A program made the position numbers and the translations under genes. Source: Mya arenaria (Eukaryota > Mollusca > Bivalvia > Myida > Myidae). From it: a DNA stretch of 64,000 nucleotides. Every line of letters starts with the position of its first letter. Position 1 is the stretch's first letter. Under the pieces are notes generated by a model. The model was not told where the DNA came from. It did not search any database and worked only from the letters and a program-made list of their open reading frames with translations. Of the stretch, positions 25,638-39,700 are shown piece by piece. The stretch spans positions 25,430,489 to 25,494,488 of the forward strand of contig NC_069124.1 of NCBI RefSeq assembly GCF_026914265.1. Reading direction: 5' to 3'.

Positions 25638-26803
25638 TTAGCTCGACTATTCGAAGAATAGGTGGGCTATACTACTCTCCCCAGCGTCGGCGTCTGGTTA
25701 AAGTTTTAGGGCAAGTTGGGATTTTCACTTATAAGTCCAATACCCTACATTCAATTGACTTAATACTTCACACAGTTGTTTAGGGCCATCACATGATGAG
25801 GTTAGATAACTCCAAATTATTTTTTACACAGATTATGGCCCATGATGGACTATGGAACTTAGATTAAAGTTTTAGGGCAAGTTGGAATATTTATTAATAA
25901 CTTCTATATCCTTTGTTCAATTGACTTAATACTTCACACAGTTGTTCAGGACCATCACACAATGAGGTTACATAACTCCATATTATCCTAAATACTAGTT
26001 ATGGCCCCTGATTGACTTAGGTTAAAGTTATAGGGCAGGTTAAAGTTTTAGGGCAAGTTGGAATTTTCACTTAAAACTCCAATACCATTCATTCAATTGA
26101 CTTAATACTTCACACATATGTTCAGAGCCATCACATAATGAGGTAAGATAACTCCATATTATATTTTATACAAATTATGGCCCCTGATTGACTATGGAAC
26201 TTAGGTTAAAGTTTTAGGGCAGGTTGGGATATTGTTTTATAACTTCTATACCTTTCATTCAATTGACTTAATACTTCACACACTTGTTCAGGACCATCAG
26301 CCAATGAGGTTACATAACTCCATATCCTTAATACAAGTTATGGCCCCTGATTGAATTAAGTTAAAGTTTGAGGCAAGTAAAAGTTAAGGGCAAGTTGGGA
26401 TTTTAATAAAAAACTTCTATACCGTTCATACAATGCACTTAATAAATATAAAGTTATTTACGACTATCTTACAACAAGAAAAATAACTCCGTTTTAAGCC
26501 TAAATACAAATTATGGCCCTTGAATTTTTTTATTTTTTTTTATATATTTTTTTTTTAATTTCCTTTGAAAGGCATATTTGTATATTCTTAACCACATTTT
26601 CATAATGGGAAATCAAGTTATTTGAATGACTTGCGTCATTGTTTGGGCGGGCTGGTTTTTAGGGCAGCATTAAAGTCACCTTATGTATCGAATAATTTTA
26701 GTTCGGTTTGACATAAAGAGACCAAACTTGGTATTATTACATCATTATTGTATTCTAAGTCAAAGCGGCGTAGTCGAGCGCGCTGTCTTACGACGGCTCT
26801 TGT
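25638..26803 (+). mobile_element. Helitron-like element, family 3, with ~170-bp core units
   Basis: The 5' end is TTAGCTCGACTATTCGAAGA. The subterminal word GCTCGACTA recurs inverted as TAGTCGAGC at 26771-26779, then the hairpin GCTGTCTTACGACGGC and TCTTGTT close the element. The core has about five units of 165-176 bp anchored on TTAAAGTTTTAGGGCAAGTT and ACTTAATACTTCACACA. An opposite-strand sister lies at 39449-40278. Confidence 0.78.
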
Positions 26804-27720
26804 TAAGCCACAGTATTTTTTTCAATAAAAAGGGGCATAACTCTACAATTGTTAATGCATGTGTTATGGACCTCTGGCATCATGTACCAAGTTTCAGTTC
26901 AATATTTTTAACAGATTTTGAGCTATAGCCAATGTAAAAGAGTTTTTCAACAACGTAAATGATGACATAAATAACCAAGGCTTTGACAATATCCAGACTT
27001 TGTTTTCAGAAAACAGAGGAACTCAAAAGTCTTCATTTTCATTAATAATAATATTTATTGCAGAAACAGGATATAATGGATACAATATCAGAATACACGT
27101 GTAAAATCATGGAACATACCTTTTAAGTAATCAATAGTATCAGTTTCTTAAATGAGTAAAGAACAACCAATTAAACAGATTAGTAGCTCTTGAAACAGTT
27201 GAAGAACGATAAAACAGAAAATAGCATGCTTTTCTTACAAAATTAATTCCCCAATTTAGTTGTGTTGCCTGTCCAAAGAGCCAATTACTTTCTATTATTA
27301 GTCAACAATCAGTAGGGGTTATCTACTGACCATGACCAATGCACATACCAAGTTTGAAGACCATAAATTGTTTAAAATTTAATAATTGAAAAGAAAGTTT
27401 GATGCTGATTATGTGGACGATGATGCTGGACAAACTTATATCTTTGCATATATAAATTATAAAACAATTATTGATAATGACATTAAAACCATGGCTAACA
27501 TTAAAAGTTGTGACACCTCAAATATACAACCCTTAACAAATTAATCACAGATTTTTAATAAAAACCCTTTCTATGCCTTCACATTTCAAGAATTAAACCC
27601 CTAGCAATTTTTCATTTAAAAGCACACCTTCGTATTTCCTGTACATCCTTAGCCAAACCCGTACATTCCATACATTATAGTTCAATGCTTTTTGATAATA
27701 TATCACATTAAGCACAACGC
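26804..27720 (-). other. PRCP 3' flank, probable 3' UTR
   Basis: This is unique-looking AT-rich DNA downstream of the PRCP stop on the minus strand. A minus-strand AATAAA (plus-strand TTTATT at 27054-27059) lies about 660 bp past the stop and may be the poly(A) signal. No other gene is seen. Confidence 0.4.
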
Positions 27721-30700
27721 CTACTGCTGCTGCCCAAGCCACATTTTGATGATATTCTTCTCCTGTGTACGGGCTGCTACAACCGTGGGTGGGTCAAGAG
27801 GATTGGAAGCGCGAAGATCCAGGTGATGTGCCCCATCTTTAATGATAATGGGGACAAGGGACGCACCTGGGCTCTCTAAAACTCCGCCGGATGACCAGGG
27901 GTCCAGTAGGCCATTGCTAGAAAGGGTGTTAATTATAAAAATGATATACATAGTTGATCAAGGAATAAAGCACTAGCACTGGATCAAGAGGGCATACCCG
28001 GCACAACCCCCCTCCCCCCTAAAATTGTCTACTTTTTATTTAGGTATAGGAGAAAAAAGAAATAAAATATTCCCAAAATGCATTATTTAGAATTAGTTAA
28101 ATTTTTCTTGAGGGAGTAACTCTAACTCTCATGTCAACACTTAAAATCAAATAAATTTTCGTTTGAGGGAGGGGGGCATGTGAAAAGTTTATGCCCCCTA
28201 AGTTATGCCCCCTCTAACATCAAATCTTGGATCCACTCCTGTTAGTGTTATCAATTTACAGTACAGTTACAAAACTTGCTGTTGTCAATTTAAACAAGGA
28301 GAAGTTATTGACAAACAATTGGTAAATAATTGTGTTTTATCTTTATATGCTAATTAACTTAAGCTCAACTGTGATGATGGCTATTCACACTTGAGTTGTT
28401 TTTTTATATATAAACCATGACAGTACTAATTGACACCTCTTTCACCGCAAGCTACTCCCACCTATTTATGATTTTAAGACGAAGCTGTCGGGTAATAAAA
28501 GGATGTGATTGACCTGACGGCTAAAGGGCTGACTGAAACCATTTAAGTAAGGGATTTAGGGGCCACTAAGATAAATGCCTCCAATAAGGTGAAGCATCCT
28601 GCCAAGACGCAAAACTGGCAATACTAACAACAAATAAAGTTACAACCAGAAGCAACCAGTTAACTTTTATAATCAGTTTAAAAAAATAAAAAAAGATCCC
28701 TGTAATATTAATAGTGTTTTATTTGGCAGATACACGAAGGCACATTGAAATTTCCTTCTCCATGCCTTATTTTTTATTTTACAAATTAATGTCAATGTCG
28801 AAAATATGTAGCCACTTACCTAAAAATAATATTGGTAACACTCTGTATTTGTTTTCCCCAGTACTGTGTACTTATCCAATCGGGACGAGGCCGAGTCTTC
28901 CAGCGCTTATAGCATTGCTCGCTGAAATCTGTAAAGTTCCAGGGAGATGGTTCGAACATGTCCATCTGTCCATTTGTACACATTGGCATCACCATCTCTG
29001 TACAGCTCTGAGAAATAATCATTCACTTAGTTTAGAATTTAAGGTCTATAAAGTCTAGGTACTGTGGTGATGTAACCTCAATAAACCAGTAAAACACTCG
29101 TGTGGACAGTCTAATATTTGCTTATCTTATAAAAAATGACCAGTTATATATTTGTTATTAAACACAAATCAAATAAAAAAACAACAACATGAAATAAATG
29201 TGATAAACTGGGCAAGCCAAAACTTTAGACATTGTGCACCAATAGTCATAATAATCAATGATAATTGATAATAATCAATGCCTTTTGAAACTTTCTTCAT
29301 TTCTACCGATTTCATTCTATCACTGGGCAAACATATTAACATCATCAAAACTGGTCTTTTGCAAGACTGTATTATGACACTTGATGCTTGTTGTAATCCC
29401 AACCAAAGTCCCCTTAACACTTGCATTGACCTGTAGAGATGTGTTTAGATTACAGGGTGCCACAAGCGAATCCAGGGTGGAGGGCATACCCGGCTCACTC
29501 CCCCCTAAAATAGTCCAAGTTAACTTTTTATTTCAATATAGGAGAAAAAATGCCGAAAATGCTCGTTTTAGGACTAGAAATTGTTAAAATTTTATAGGGG
29601 AAGTACCCCCCCCCCCCCCCCCGCCAACACTTTAAACCAAATAAATTTAGGTTCAGAGGGAGGGGCACAGGTCAATAGGTTACATCCCTAAGTAACAACT
29701 CCTCTAACATCGAATCCTGAATCCAACTTTGCGTGCCACCTCTGAAGTTGAAAGCATGGAACCGCTCCTGGGTTCCACCTCTGTAGGTTTAGTTGAAAGC
29801 ATGATGCTAACATGAGACATAGTATATATAAAAATATTGGACAATCAAGGTATACCTGGTAATCCCTAAAGACCTGATGTGGCTAAGGCACAGTGTGCCG
29901 CCATTGATTTGTATTTGAAGTTGTAAGCATGATTTTAACATGAAACTTGGTATACATAGAAATATTGGACAGTCAGCGTTTACCTGATAGTCCCATCCAA
30001 GGTCACCTAGACTTGCTGTGGCTTAGGCACAGTGTGTTGCCAGTGTAGTTGTTGCAAGCATATATATAATGGTGTATATAGAAATATTGGAAAGTCTGCG
30101 TTTACCTGATAGTCCCATCCAAGGTCACCTAGACTTGCTGTGGCTTGTTGAGACGTGTTAAGGCATGGTGTGTTGCCAGTGTAGTTGAAATAGATGTTCG
30201 CTGCCTCAAACAGAAACTCTAGCAGCTGGTCACCCTCCGTTGGAATAGACAGCTTATCGCAGACTTTCTGCAGGTAATATATATATATATATATATAAAA
30301 TTTGTAATATAAAAAGAGGGACATTTCTCAGATGAGTATTCTAAACCATTATATATATCATCTGAGAAATAAGCCCCTCTATGTGACCATTCCTGACTAT
30401 GAATTATTGTGACATGATTTGAACTTAATTGGAATGTTGTTTTAATCTATTACTTTTGATCCAAGCAAAAACTGTTTTGAAGTTCATTTCTAATACTAAG
30501 GTCCATTTACAAACAAATGGGCCCTATCCTTTGGCAAACTACTTCATCTACTTGGTGTATGGTTTCTATTAATTTGAAAGAGGACCATGCAAGCATCAAA
30601 TTGTTTCTTCAACAGTCTCGAATGATATTTTTGAAGTTTATTTCCTTATATCTGTAAAAACATCTGTCTATATTGAAGAAATAAACTATGGGTCATATTC

Positions 30701-33700
30701 AATAATCAACTTAGATCTTACTTAAGTTTAAATGTAAAATTTGAGTGTTTTGATTGGACCGTAATACTAGACTAAGCTGGCCAATAGATTGAATGGATTC
30801 ACTGAAGCGTATCTAAAGATAAGGATTATATTGAATACTGTCCCTGGAGTCCTGTTCTCAGAACACTTTCTTGCCAACGAACTGTCCGCGAGTCTTGCTC
30901 ATTCTTTAAAAAATACCAAACTTACAACAGTTAAAGATTTTTAGACATGCGTGCTATCCAATTTCTAAATTACAACAAGTTAAGACCAAAGAAATAAAAC
31001 CATATCCAATAGTCAGAGCTGTGGGACCACTCTAGATGTCAATCTAGGGCCCACAGCATTTGGGGTTCAAAATTACTCATTTGGCGAATATCCCACAAAA
31101 TGGTGGGAATAAAAATCCCCCTTTGGCATCAAAAATATGTTTCAGTCACATTTGAGGATGTGACCGGGTCAAGCCATAATGCAGCCACTATAGGGCGCGG
31201 GCTGACCTTTATAAACTCAAAAACAACTGTCCCTGGAAAGGGGCATAATTTAAATGTTACTTGGTAGAAGAGCTCTAGCTAAGGCTATGAAGAAAATATG
31301 GCCTACTTTTATGGTTTTAGACATGCATAGCTTAAGTTTATTTCCTTATATTAGTTCGACAAGCAAGCAAGGTCCAATGTTCTGTACAGGTACATAGCAT
31401 ACTGCATTATTAATTTAAAGTTGGTTATCAATACAATACACTGGCTGTTAGCCTTTTAGGAATGTGGCAATCTTTATAAGATACCATTTTGATGTTTTTT
31501 AATCACTATAATGTAACATATAATTTCAATTGTAGATACCGAAATCTGCACATGCCTTTCCATGTTAGTTTATATGCCAACACAGTCATGCATGTCAATT
31601 TACTAACTTTTTATCTACAACTTCAATTTTAAAAGATTTTTAGTTGCTGATGCGTTTAAAAGATACATAAGTGACAGTGGACCACTTGGTTGATGACCAT
31701 GGCTCTGTCTATGCCACTTTTGGTTCTGATTTTGTTCATTTATCTTCCACATGGATATTTGTTCCAACAAAATGCACAGGGGACTGATGTTGACGACAAG
31801 TTTGGTTCTCTTGCAGAGAAGTTTGAATCTTTGCATCAACATGTGCTCAATTTAGAAGATAGAGTTAAAGAACAGGAAAGAAAAATTCAAGATCATGAAC
31901 AGAAAATCGCAGAGCTGGAAAATGAACTAAATGACTACAAAAAATACTTTGACCAAGCCAGCCAGGAGGAAAAACAAGACAAACCTAAGATAAGTGGAAG
32001 CAAAAGAACATTTCTTAGCAAGATGTTTGGGCAGAAACGTGTTTTTTCCAAAACCCTAAAAACAAAACCAGAACTGATGACACTTAATGGACATGTGAGC
32101 AATCCAAATATAAATTCAAGGATAAGAAGGAATGTTGAGGGAGAATTTGCATTTTCCGCTTATTTAACTCATATAATCGACCACATGGCACCTGGGCATG
32201 TCATTAAGTGTGACAAAACCCTTCTAAATGATGGGAACGCTTATAATCCTATAACAGGGGTTTTCACTGTGCCAGTAGATGGAGTTTATTTGCTGACATT
32301 TCATATAGACAGTTACACTGAAACGCATGTCACGCTTGTTGTCGATGGAGGGAACACAGCAGATTCTGTTTCTGAGCCACATGTTTACAGAAATGGGTTT
32401 GAGATAATGAGTGGTAATACAGCGCTCATTAGACTGAGAGAAAGGCAAAGCGTATGGTTAGAGGAATATTCGAATGCAGACGGGACTGTCACTTCTGGTG
32501 AAGCCTACCGGTTCACAACCTTCTCTGGGGTATTTATGTATGCATAACTTCAACAGTATATATGTTGGTTGACACTTTTTGAACATTTTAGTTCAAGTGT
32601 GCAAGAAATAAAATAAAAAAACATACTTTGCTTAGTCTTTTTTTAAATGAAATGTGAGTTGTTTGAATTTGGGTTTTCACGGTGGTAACCATGTCACCAT
32701 TTAGCTGCCACATGATAAAAAATATCATAATGCTCTACATTCATGTACTTTTTTATGCTATAACTGAATTTTTTCTGCAATTTCAATTTCATAGAGTAAA
32801 ATAATAACAAAATAAGTGCTTTCAGATGCATTCCGAGAAAACAAATTTTTGGTTCAAAAACATGAGCTAGTCACATTAAGGCATCACATTTATGTTCCTA
32901 ACACATGTGCCAATCTTTTTTAAAGCCCTCCATGCACAAGACACAGCCCAGACATTCCCAACTACTGTATATACACAAATGCAGCATTCCATAATAATAA
33001 TCCTGTAAGTATGACCTTGACCTTTAAGGAAGGGAGGTGGGTGTTGCAAGCGACACATCATCTTTATTTAATGAATACATGGTTTAAGTAATTTAAGTAA
33101 TTTTAAAATTCCTGCTGTGTATAACATAGTTACAGCCTGGATATGACCAACTATACTGTATATGCATATATGCAGCAAGTTACAGTCCAGACATGGTAAC
33201 CATTCCAAAATGATAAAGGTGTAAGTATTTCCTTGAAATAAGAAGTAGGGACGTGGATCTTGCACATGATATGTCATCTTTGTGTACCAAACAAATGTGT
33301 CAAGACATTATAAAATCCCTCCCTGCATGACCAGCATGTAAAGGTTACTGCCCGTACAGAGAAAAACCAGACCCACTTTTGGGCTACAATTGCCTGGTGC
33401 AGAATTGTTGCAGATGTGGAACTGAATGGTTCTGAACTTCAGGTCAGTGTAAACATATATCTTTTCCATAAACACATCAGGTGAGATCAAACTAAATGGT
33501 CCAGCCTGTCAATGCTTTTCTTATTTATAACTTCCTCTTTCAGACATCAACAGAGATTACAAAAGAGATCAAGATAGTGGAAGAAGCAAGATTTCTTCTC
33601 ATAATTTGTCTTCCACATGGATATTTGTTCCAACAAAATGCTTATGGGACTAAAATTGACAACAAGTATTCTTGCAGAGAAGTTTGATTTCTTAAGCATG

Positions 33701-36700
33701 TGTCCATAACAGAAAAGGAAGGAATAATTTTAGCACATGAACTGAAAATTGAAAGGCTGGAAAATGAAATAAATGATTACATTAACTACTTAAGACAGCA
33801 AGCCAAGAAAATAAAACAAGACAATCCAGAGATAAGTAAAAGACCATTTCTTAGCAAGATGTTTGGGCAGAAAAGTGTCTTTTCTCAAAGTTTTCAAACC
33901 AATTAAGGACCAAAAATGCTCGATTGACATTTTGACAATAAAATACAAATATCAACCAAAGAAAAATTGAGAGTGAGATTGCATTTCTGCCTATTAAGGT
34001 CAATTGGTTGTTTACTAGGCACATGGGTATGTCATTAAATGTGACAAAACACTTCTGAACGATGGCAACGCTTATCAGTATAACAAGTGTATTCACTGTT
34101 TCAGTAGATGGAATTTATTTGCTGACAATTCATATAGTAAGTTAAACTGAGACGCATGTAAAGATTTGTAGTCTGCCTGTAAAGTTTTGTTGTCAATGGA
34201 GGAAACACAGCTGATTCTGTTTTTGAGCCACGTTTTAACAAAAACAGGTTTGAGATAATGAATGCTTATAAAGCACTCATTTAACTGAGAGCAAGGCAAC
34301 AGCAAGGCTTGAAAAGAATTTTAACTCAGATGGGTCATTTCTGATGATGGCTTTCAATTTTCAACTGTGTATTGATGTATGCATAGTTTCAACATGGCGT
34401 TTACCTCTAATGCTTTTTTTAATTCATATTGAAATTATTGTTAACAGTTTACATTGGAACACTAAATAAAAAGAAGGTTGATTATTATTTTTAAAATGAG
34501 CAGATTAAGTGTGGTGGGGTATTATGTATTGCAATCAGAAACATACATTTGTTCATCTATTTGTCATCTATTTTCGATGCCTGCACGGTTATCCAATACT
34601 ATTTTGCCGCCATCTGAAAGTGTTAAATGCTAAAAAGAGAAAATGTAAAAAAAAAGAAAAAAAAGAAGTTTTTTTACCTTGAAAAATTGCAAAATAGGTC
34701 ATTTACATCCAATTTTAGTTGAAATAAACAGGAAAATTTGAAGCTGTACTTACTTGATGTATAATCATGATTTGGTCATTTTACACACTAGTTATTAGCA
34801 AGCAATACTCCTCCAATTGATACCAAAATTACATGGGGTCACCAGGCATCAAAAATTTAAAAATGTGGTTTAATATTTGCATCTAAGCATTGGCTTATTT
34901 GTGGGTCAGTAATCATTCCTCATTTTGATTGTTTGAATTGTTAGGTCCTTTGCTTTTCATCCTGACCAAAAATGATCCATGATTAAACATGAAACATTAT
35001 CATAATATATTTGAAGACAAAAAATTGAGATCAAAAAGGTAAACTTAAAGAGGTGTTTATATGATAAATAAATACTTGAACTAGTGACCATTTTTTTTTA
35101 AACTCAAATGATCCATATTTGAACATGTTTGATCATACATACATGTTACCCTGTAAACTTGAGTAAAACCTGTCTTGCAATTTACCAACCACTGAAACTG
35201 TTAATACCTTGACAGGCCATCCGGGTAGATTTTCCAGAAAGTTTGCTGGGTACGGATAGTTGACCATGGCAAGGTCTGTCCATGCCTCCACTAGCCAGGC
35301 CTTGAATAACGTCACATCTGTCGTTGATGTCAGCGGCCCACACAGTCGGAATGTTTTGGTCAGGAAATCTCGGCCAGCATCTATTTGAGGGAAAAAGAGT
35401 ATAACTAAAGGTGTTCTAGATCTGCATGTATTATTTATAATTATGTTATGTTATTAATAATGTGATGCAGACCGATAGGTCAAAGCACTAAAGCGAGTTT
35501 AAATAGAACATTTTATCATGACTAAAATACATTATAATCATTATATCATTCATTTTATATATAACATACTTTACACCAAAATCAGAATTCAAAATGTTAT
35601 TCACAGATGATCAATTAATTAATAATTGATTTAGGAAAGTTTCGTGTGAATATCTTTTAATTATATTTGCATTTTACAACTGTTAAACTAATTTTGCAAA
35701 CCGACAGCACTGAATTCTAATTAAACAGTTTTCCTTACACGGCAGAACATTTAACCTGAAAATGAACACTTTAATATAATGCATTTATTGCTACAGCTAT
35801 GCACACTATCAGCAAATAATTGGGCCAATATTCACAAACGTCTTCAGCCAGAGTTTGATTCTTACCACACAAATGTGCATACAGTCAAATCTCGTTATGT
35901 CGAACACTTTTACCTCGATGTTCTGGTTATGTCAAACTGTTTTCAAATGTGTTGGGTTTAGTTAAACACTTGTTGTATTTCGGTTATATCGAATTTTCGT
36001 TATCTCGAAGTATTTCTCCAGGTCCCAATGCCTTCGACATTTGACTGTATTTAAATTTACCATTTTCCAGTACTCTAACAAAAGTTATTGGCCAGATACC
36101 AATTTTCTAGTTTTAAGCTTCAACAACCTTGACAACCCCTCATAAGCAATCCAAAGATAGTTATTCACATAAGCCACCTACGAACCAAGTTTCGTCACTA
36201 TCCATCAATCCTAACTTAAGTTATTGGTCGGAAACTAAATTTCTATTTTAAGTAACAGTGACCTTGACCCCAACCCCCTCAAAAAGCAACCCAAAGCTAG
36301 CTATTCTGCATTCACAAAAGCAATTGTTGTTCTTGTTTCTAATGTGACAAAATTGACTTCATATTTGCGAAAAATAAAAAAGTATGTATGGAATTCCTTC
36401 ATATACACAAAAAGATGTTTGAAGCTAAAAACAACCAATATATTGTGTGATTGCAATAAAATTCATTTAGGAAAATTGGTGCTTTTGGATGATGTAATAT
36501 TTCTTTGGCAAAGTTTTTTTCCGGCAAAATACATACAGAGAATTGAAAAATTAATCATTTTGACTAAAAAGTTAAAGTGACACTCTTATTCAAAATCAAT
36601 ACATATACATGTATAACAAACAAATTTTGAGTGATAAACCTTTAACTACTTATGAAATAATTCATTGATGGAAAATATTAATTACAACAAGATAACAAGA

Positions 36701-39700
36701 TTGTAACTGTGTATTTAATAGCTGAAAACGCAAAAATATTAAATGATTGGTGAGTGCTAAAAGATTTACTGGGATTAGCTATCCTCTCATACGGTAGAAA
36801 ACCTGTGTTTTCTGCACCTTTCAAATTAAACTCGTTATTTCATAAAAACATTGTTTTCGACATTCATTCATCCTTTTCGGTATATTAAAACTTTTGTATT
36901 AATTGTGGTAAATCCTATTTGGGAGTAAGAGTGCATCTTTAAATACACATTTGTTATGCCATCCCATTAAGGGCAGGGCACTTTTTTGGGCCATACCTGA
37001 TGTTACCATATACCAGCACTTAATTGGATAAAACTTTGATGATGGGTTGACTAATAAGGCTTGTTTGCATATTGAAATGGTATTATTTGGTAAGTAGTAG
37101 TTATTGAATAAATATGGACCAATGAATATATACAATTTGTTTATCCAAACCAAAGATTTAACCAGTTTTTATACAATTGGCTGGTGTACATGAAATATAC
37201 AAAGATTTGATATCTAACAACATCCATGTCTTGATAAAATGCATCATTTCAAAATACAGAACATCTCATGACCAAAGGATTTTAAAAGTCACAATTTTGT
37301 CCTGAATTCAATTTTTATCTACATTTGTATAATTACATAACATACTAATTATTATACATGTAAGCTCTTAAAGTGTTTCATTGACAGTCACAAATTAAAT
37401 GAACCAGTAGGAACATGATTGTCAACATTTAGGACATTGTAATGACTTAACCACATTGCTGAACTATCACATGAGTAAACATCTTCATACTTCAACAAAA
37501 GTGACAAAACTTTACAAGATATGTCTGTTGAAAATATGATTTTTTTTCAAAGATTGTTTATTTTAAGGCCTTCAATCTAAAGTGATAAGGGCAAGGTTGG
37601 GCCAATTTTTTAATTACTCACATTGTCCATGTCCGGTGAGGATTGGTCAAAATCTCCTCTCTTTAAGCAATTCAAGGGTCATAACTCTAATGTGAGTGGG
37701 GTGACATGTCTGGTTATCCAACTTGGCCGTGATATTCTGCCCATACTAATAGTGTCAAAGTTTTGTGATGATTTTCAGAAACCTCTCCAGTCATAGACTG
37801 AACTTTATGTTTTTTGTAATAGGACCATTAAAGGGCCATTACTTTGTAATGACATGGGCGACAAGGCTGGTTATTGAATTTCGTTGAGACATTCTGTCCA
37901 CCGCCGTATTGTTCAAGTTTAGTGATGATCGGATAAAAGTATCTGGAGTAAAAGCAGTGACAACATCCAAAGAGGATGCCGCCCGCCCACCGCAGGATAA
38001 TTCATGACACATCCTGCCTACAACAGGCGTATAAAAGAATCAAAAGTTTGTCTGCTAAACTGAACATTACTAACTAAATATGGAGTTTATGTGGTAGTAA
38101 GCTAGAAGCCAGAAGGACTCTAAGACAGACAGTAAAGTGCAAAAAAAATTGTATCGATAGATTACTCAATACAGCATCAAATCCCTACCGGTACTGCCTC
38201 GCTCTGTAATGGCGGCCCACGACTTCCGAATGTTGTCCACACATGTTGGGGAGGCCTGGTTAAAGGCATTTGTTAGTACCTTGTTGAACGCCTCACACGG
38301 TGTTAGGCTTGGAAACTGCCAGATAGGGGCGGAGCCAGCCAGAGCCCTAAAGTATAATTGGTCGACAATTATCAGTTTATTGATTTAAAGAAGGCTTTTT
38401 GTGGAACAACAGTTGTCCGCATACATGTACATAGTTTACTAAATATTTCATCTTGCAGCATAAGAATCCTAAAATTCACAACTGTGTAGAGCTGGCTAGG
38501 AATGTTTGTAGTAGACTAGGATCACATAAATGGTTACCGGTAACTAAATAACAATGTCATTTAAAAACAGAACGGAACAGAAAATCTATTTTGACTTTAG
38601 TTTAAACTTTATTTAATTTTACAACGATTGTGAAATAAGTTATAACAACTTATATTAATCACTCTCGTTGGCACGATGTTGCGCGAGAGTGTGATCTTGT
38701 GTTGTGGGGGAAACCGGAGAACCCGGAGAAAACCCACTTGTCCGGCTTGGTGACCACTAACCAAACTCACATGCGCCCAGGCCGGGAATCGAACCCGGGT
38801 CGCCTTGGTGAGAAGCGAGTGCGCTTACCACTGCGCTACCCTGACAACCATTTTGACTTTAAAAAGTTCATCAACACATCACACAAATACACAAATTCAA
38901 TAAAAACATGCATAATTACATTATATAATGTGTTTTAAAAGATTTTTATAGTACAAATCTTTTTAGAAAATACACATATCAAGCGTGTACAATGGTTAAT
39001 ATGTAAGTTAAAAAGTTAAACAAATATATATGTAAGTTAGAAAGTTCAATAAATTATTTCACACAGCCAATTTTAAATGAAAAGTCATAGAATGAGACTA
39101 TGAAAAAGAAAACACGCATTCATTAATAATCAGTAACGATTGAAAATTGGAGAAAAAACCATAATTGCTTATCAGAAATAATCTGACAGGCCATTTTGAT
39201 TATTCCTTGCTACATAATGGAAACTGTTTCAAGTGAAATTAGAGGAGCTGTGTTACAACAGTCATCTAAAAGAACTATGAAAATGACTTTCCAGAATTTG
39301 GAACTCCAGGACTCCATCACAGCCTATTGAGTCACCAAAAAGAAAGCTTATTATTACTTTGTTTTGAAAAAGTATATTTATAAAAAAAGCAATCATTAGA
39401 TTCTTATGCAAGAGAATTTTTGTTAATGTCAGCAATAATAAATATATACAAGAGCCGTCGTAAGACATTTTTGATGCTGCCCTCCCACCACCCAAAAAAT
39501 GACGCAAGTCATTCAAATAAATTGATTTCCCATTATGAAAATGTTGTAAAGAATATACATACAAATATGCCTTTCAAAAGAAATTAAAAAAAAAAAATAA
39601 TAATAATAATAATAAAAAAAAATCAATGACCATATAGTATGGCCCTCCTTGTTTTCCCTTGGTAATAAACTGGTAAAGAATGTAAAAATGTGCCTGTCAA

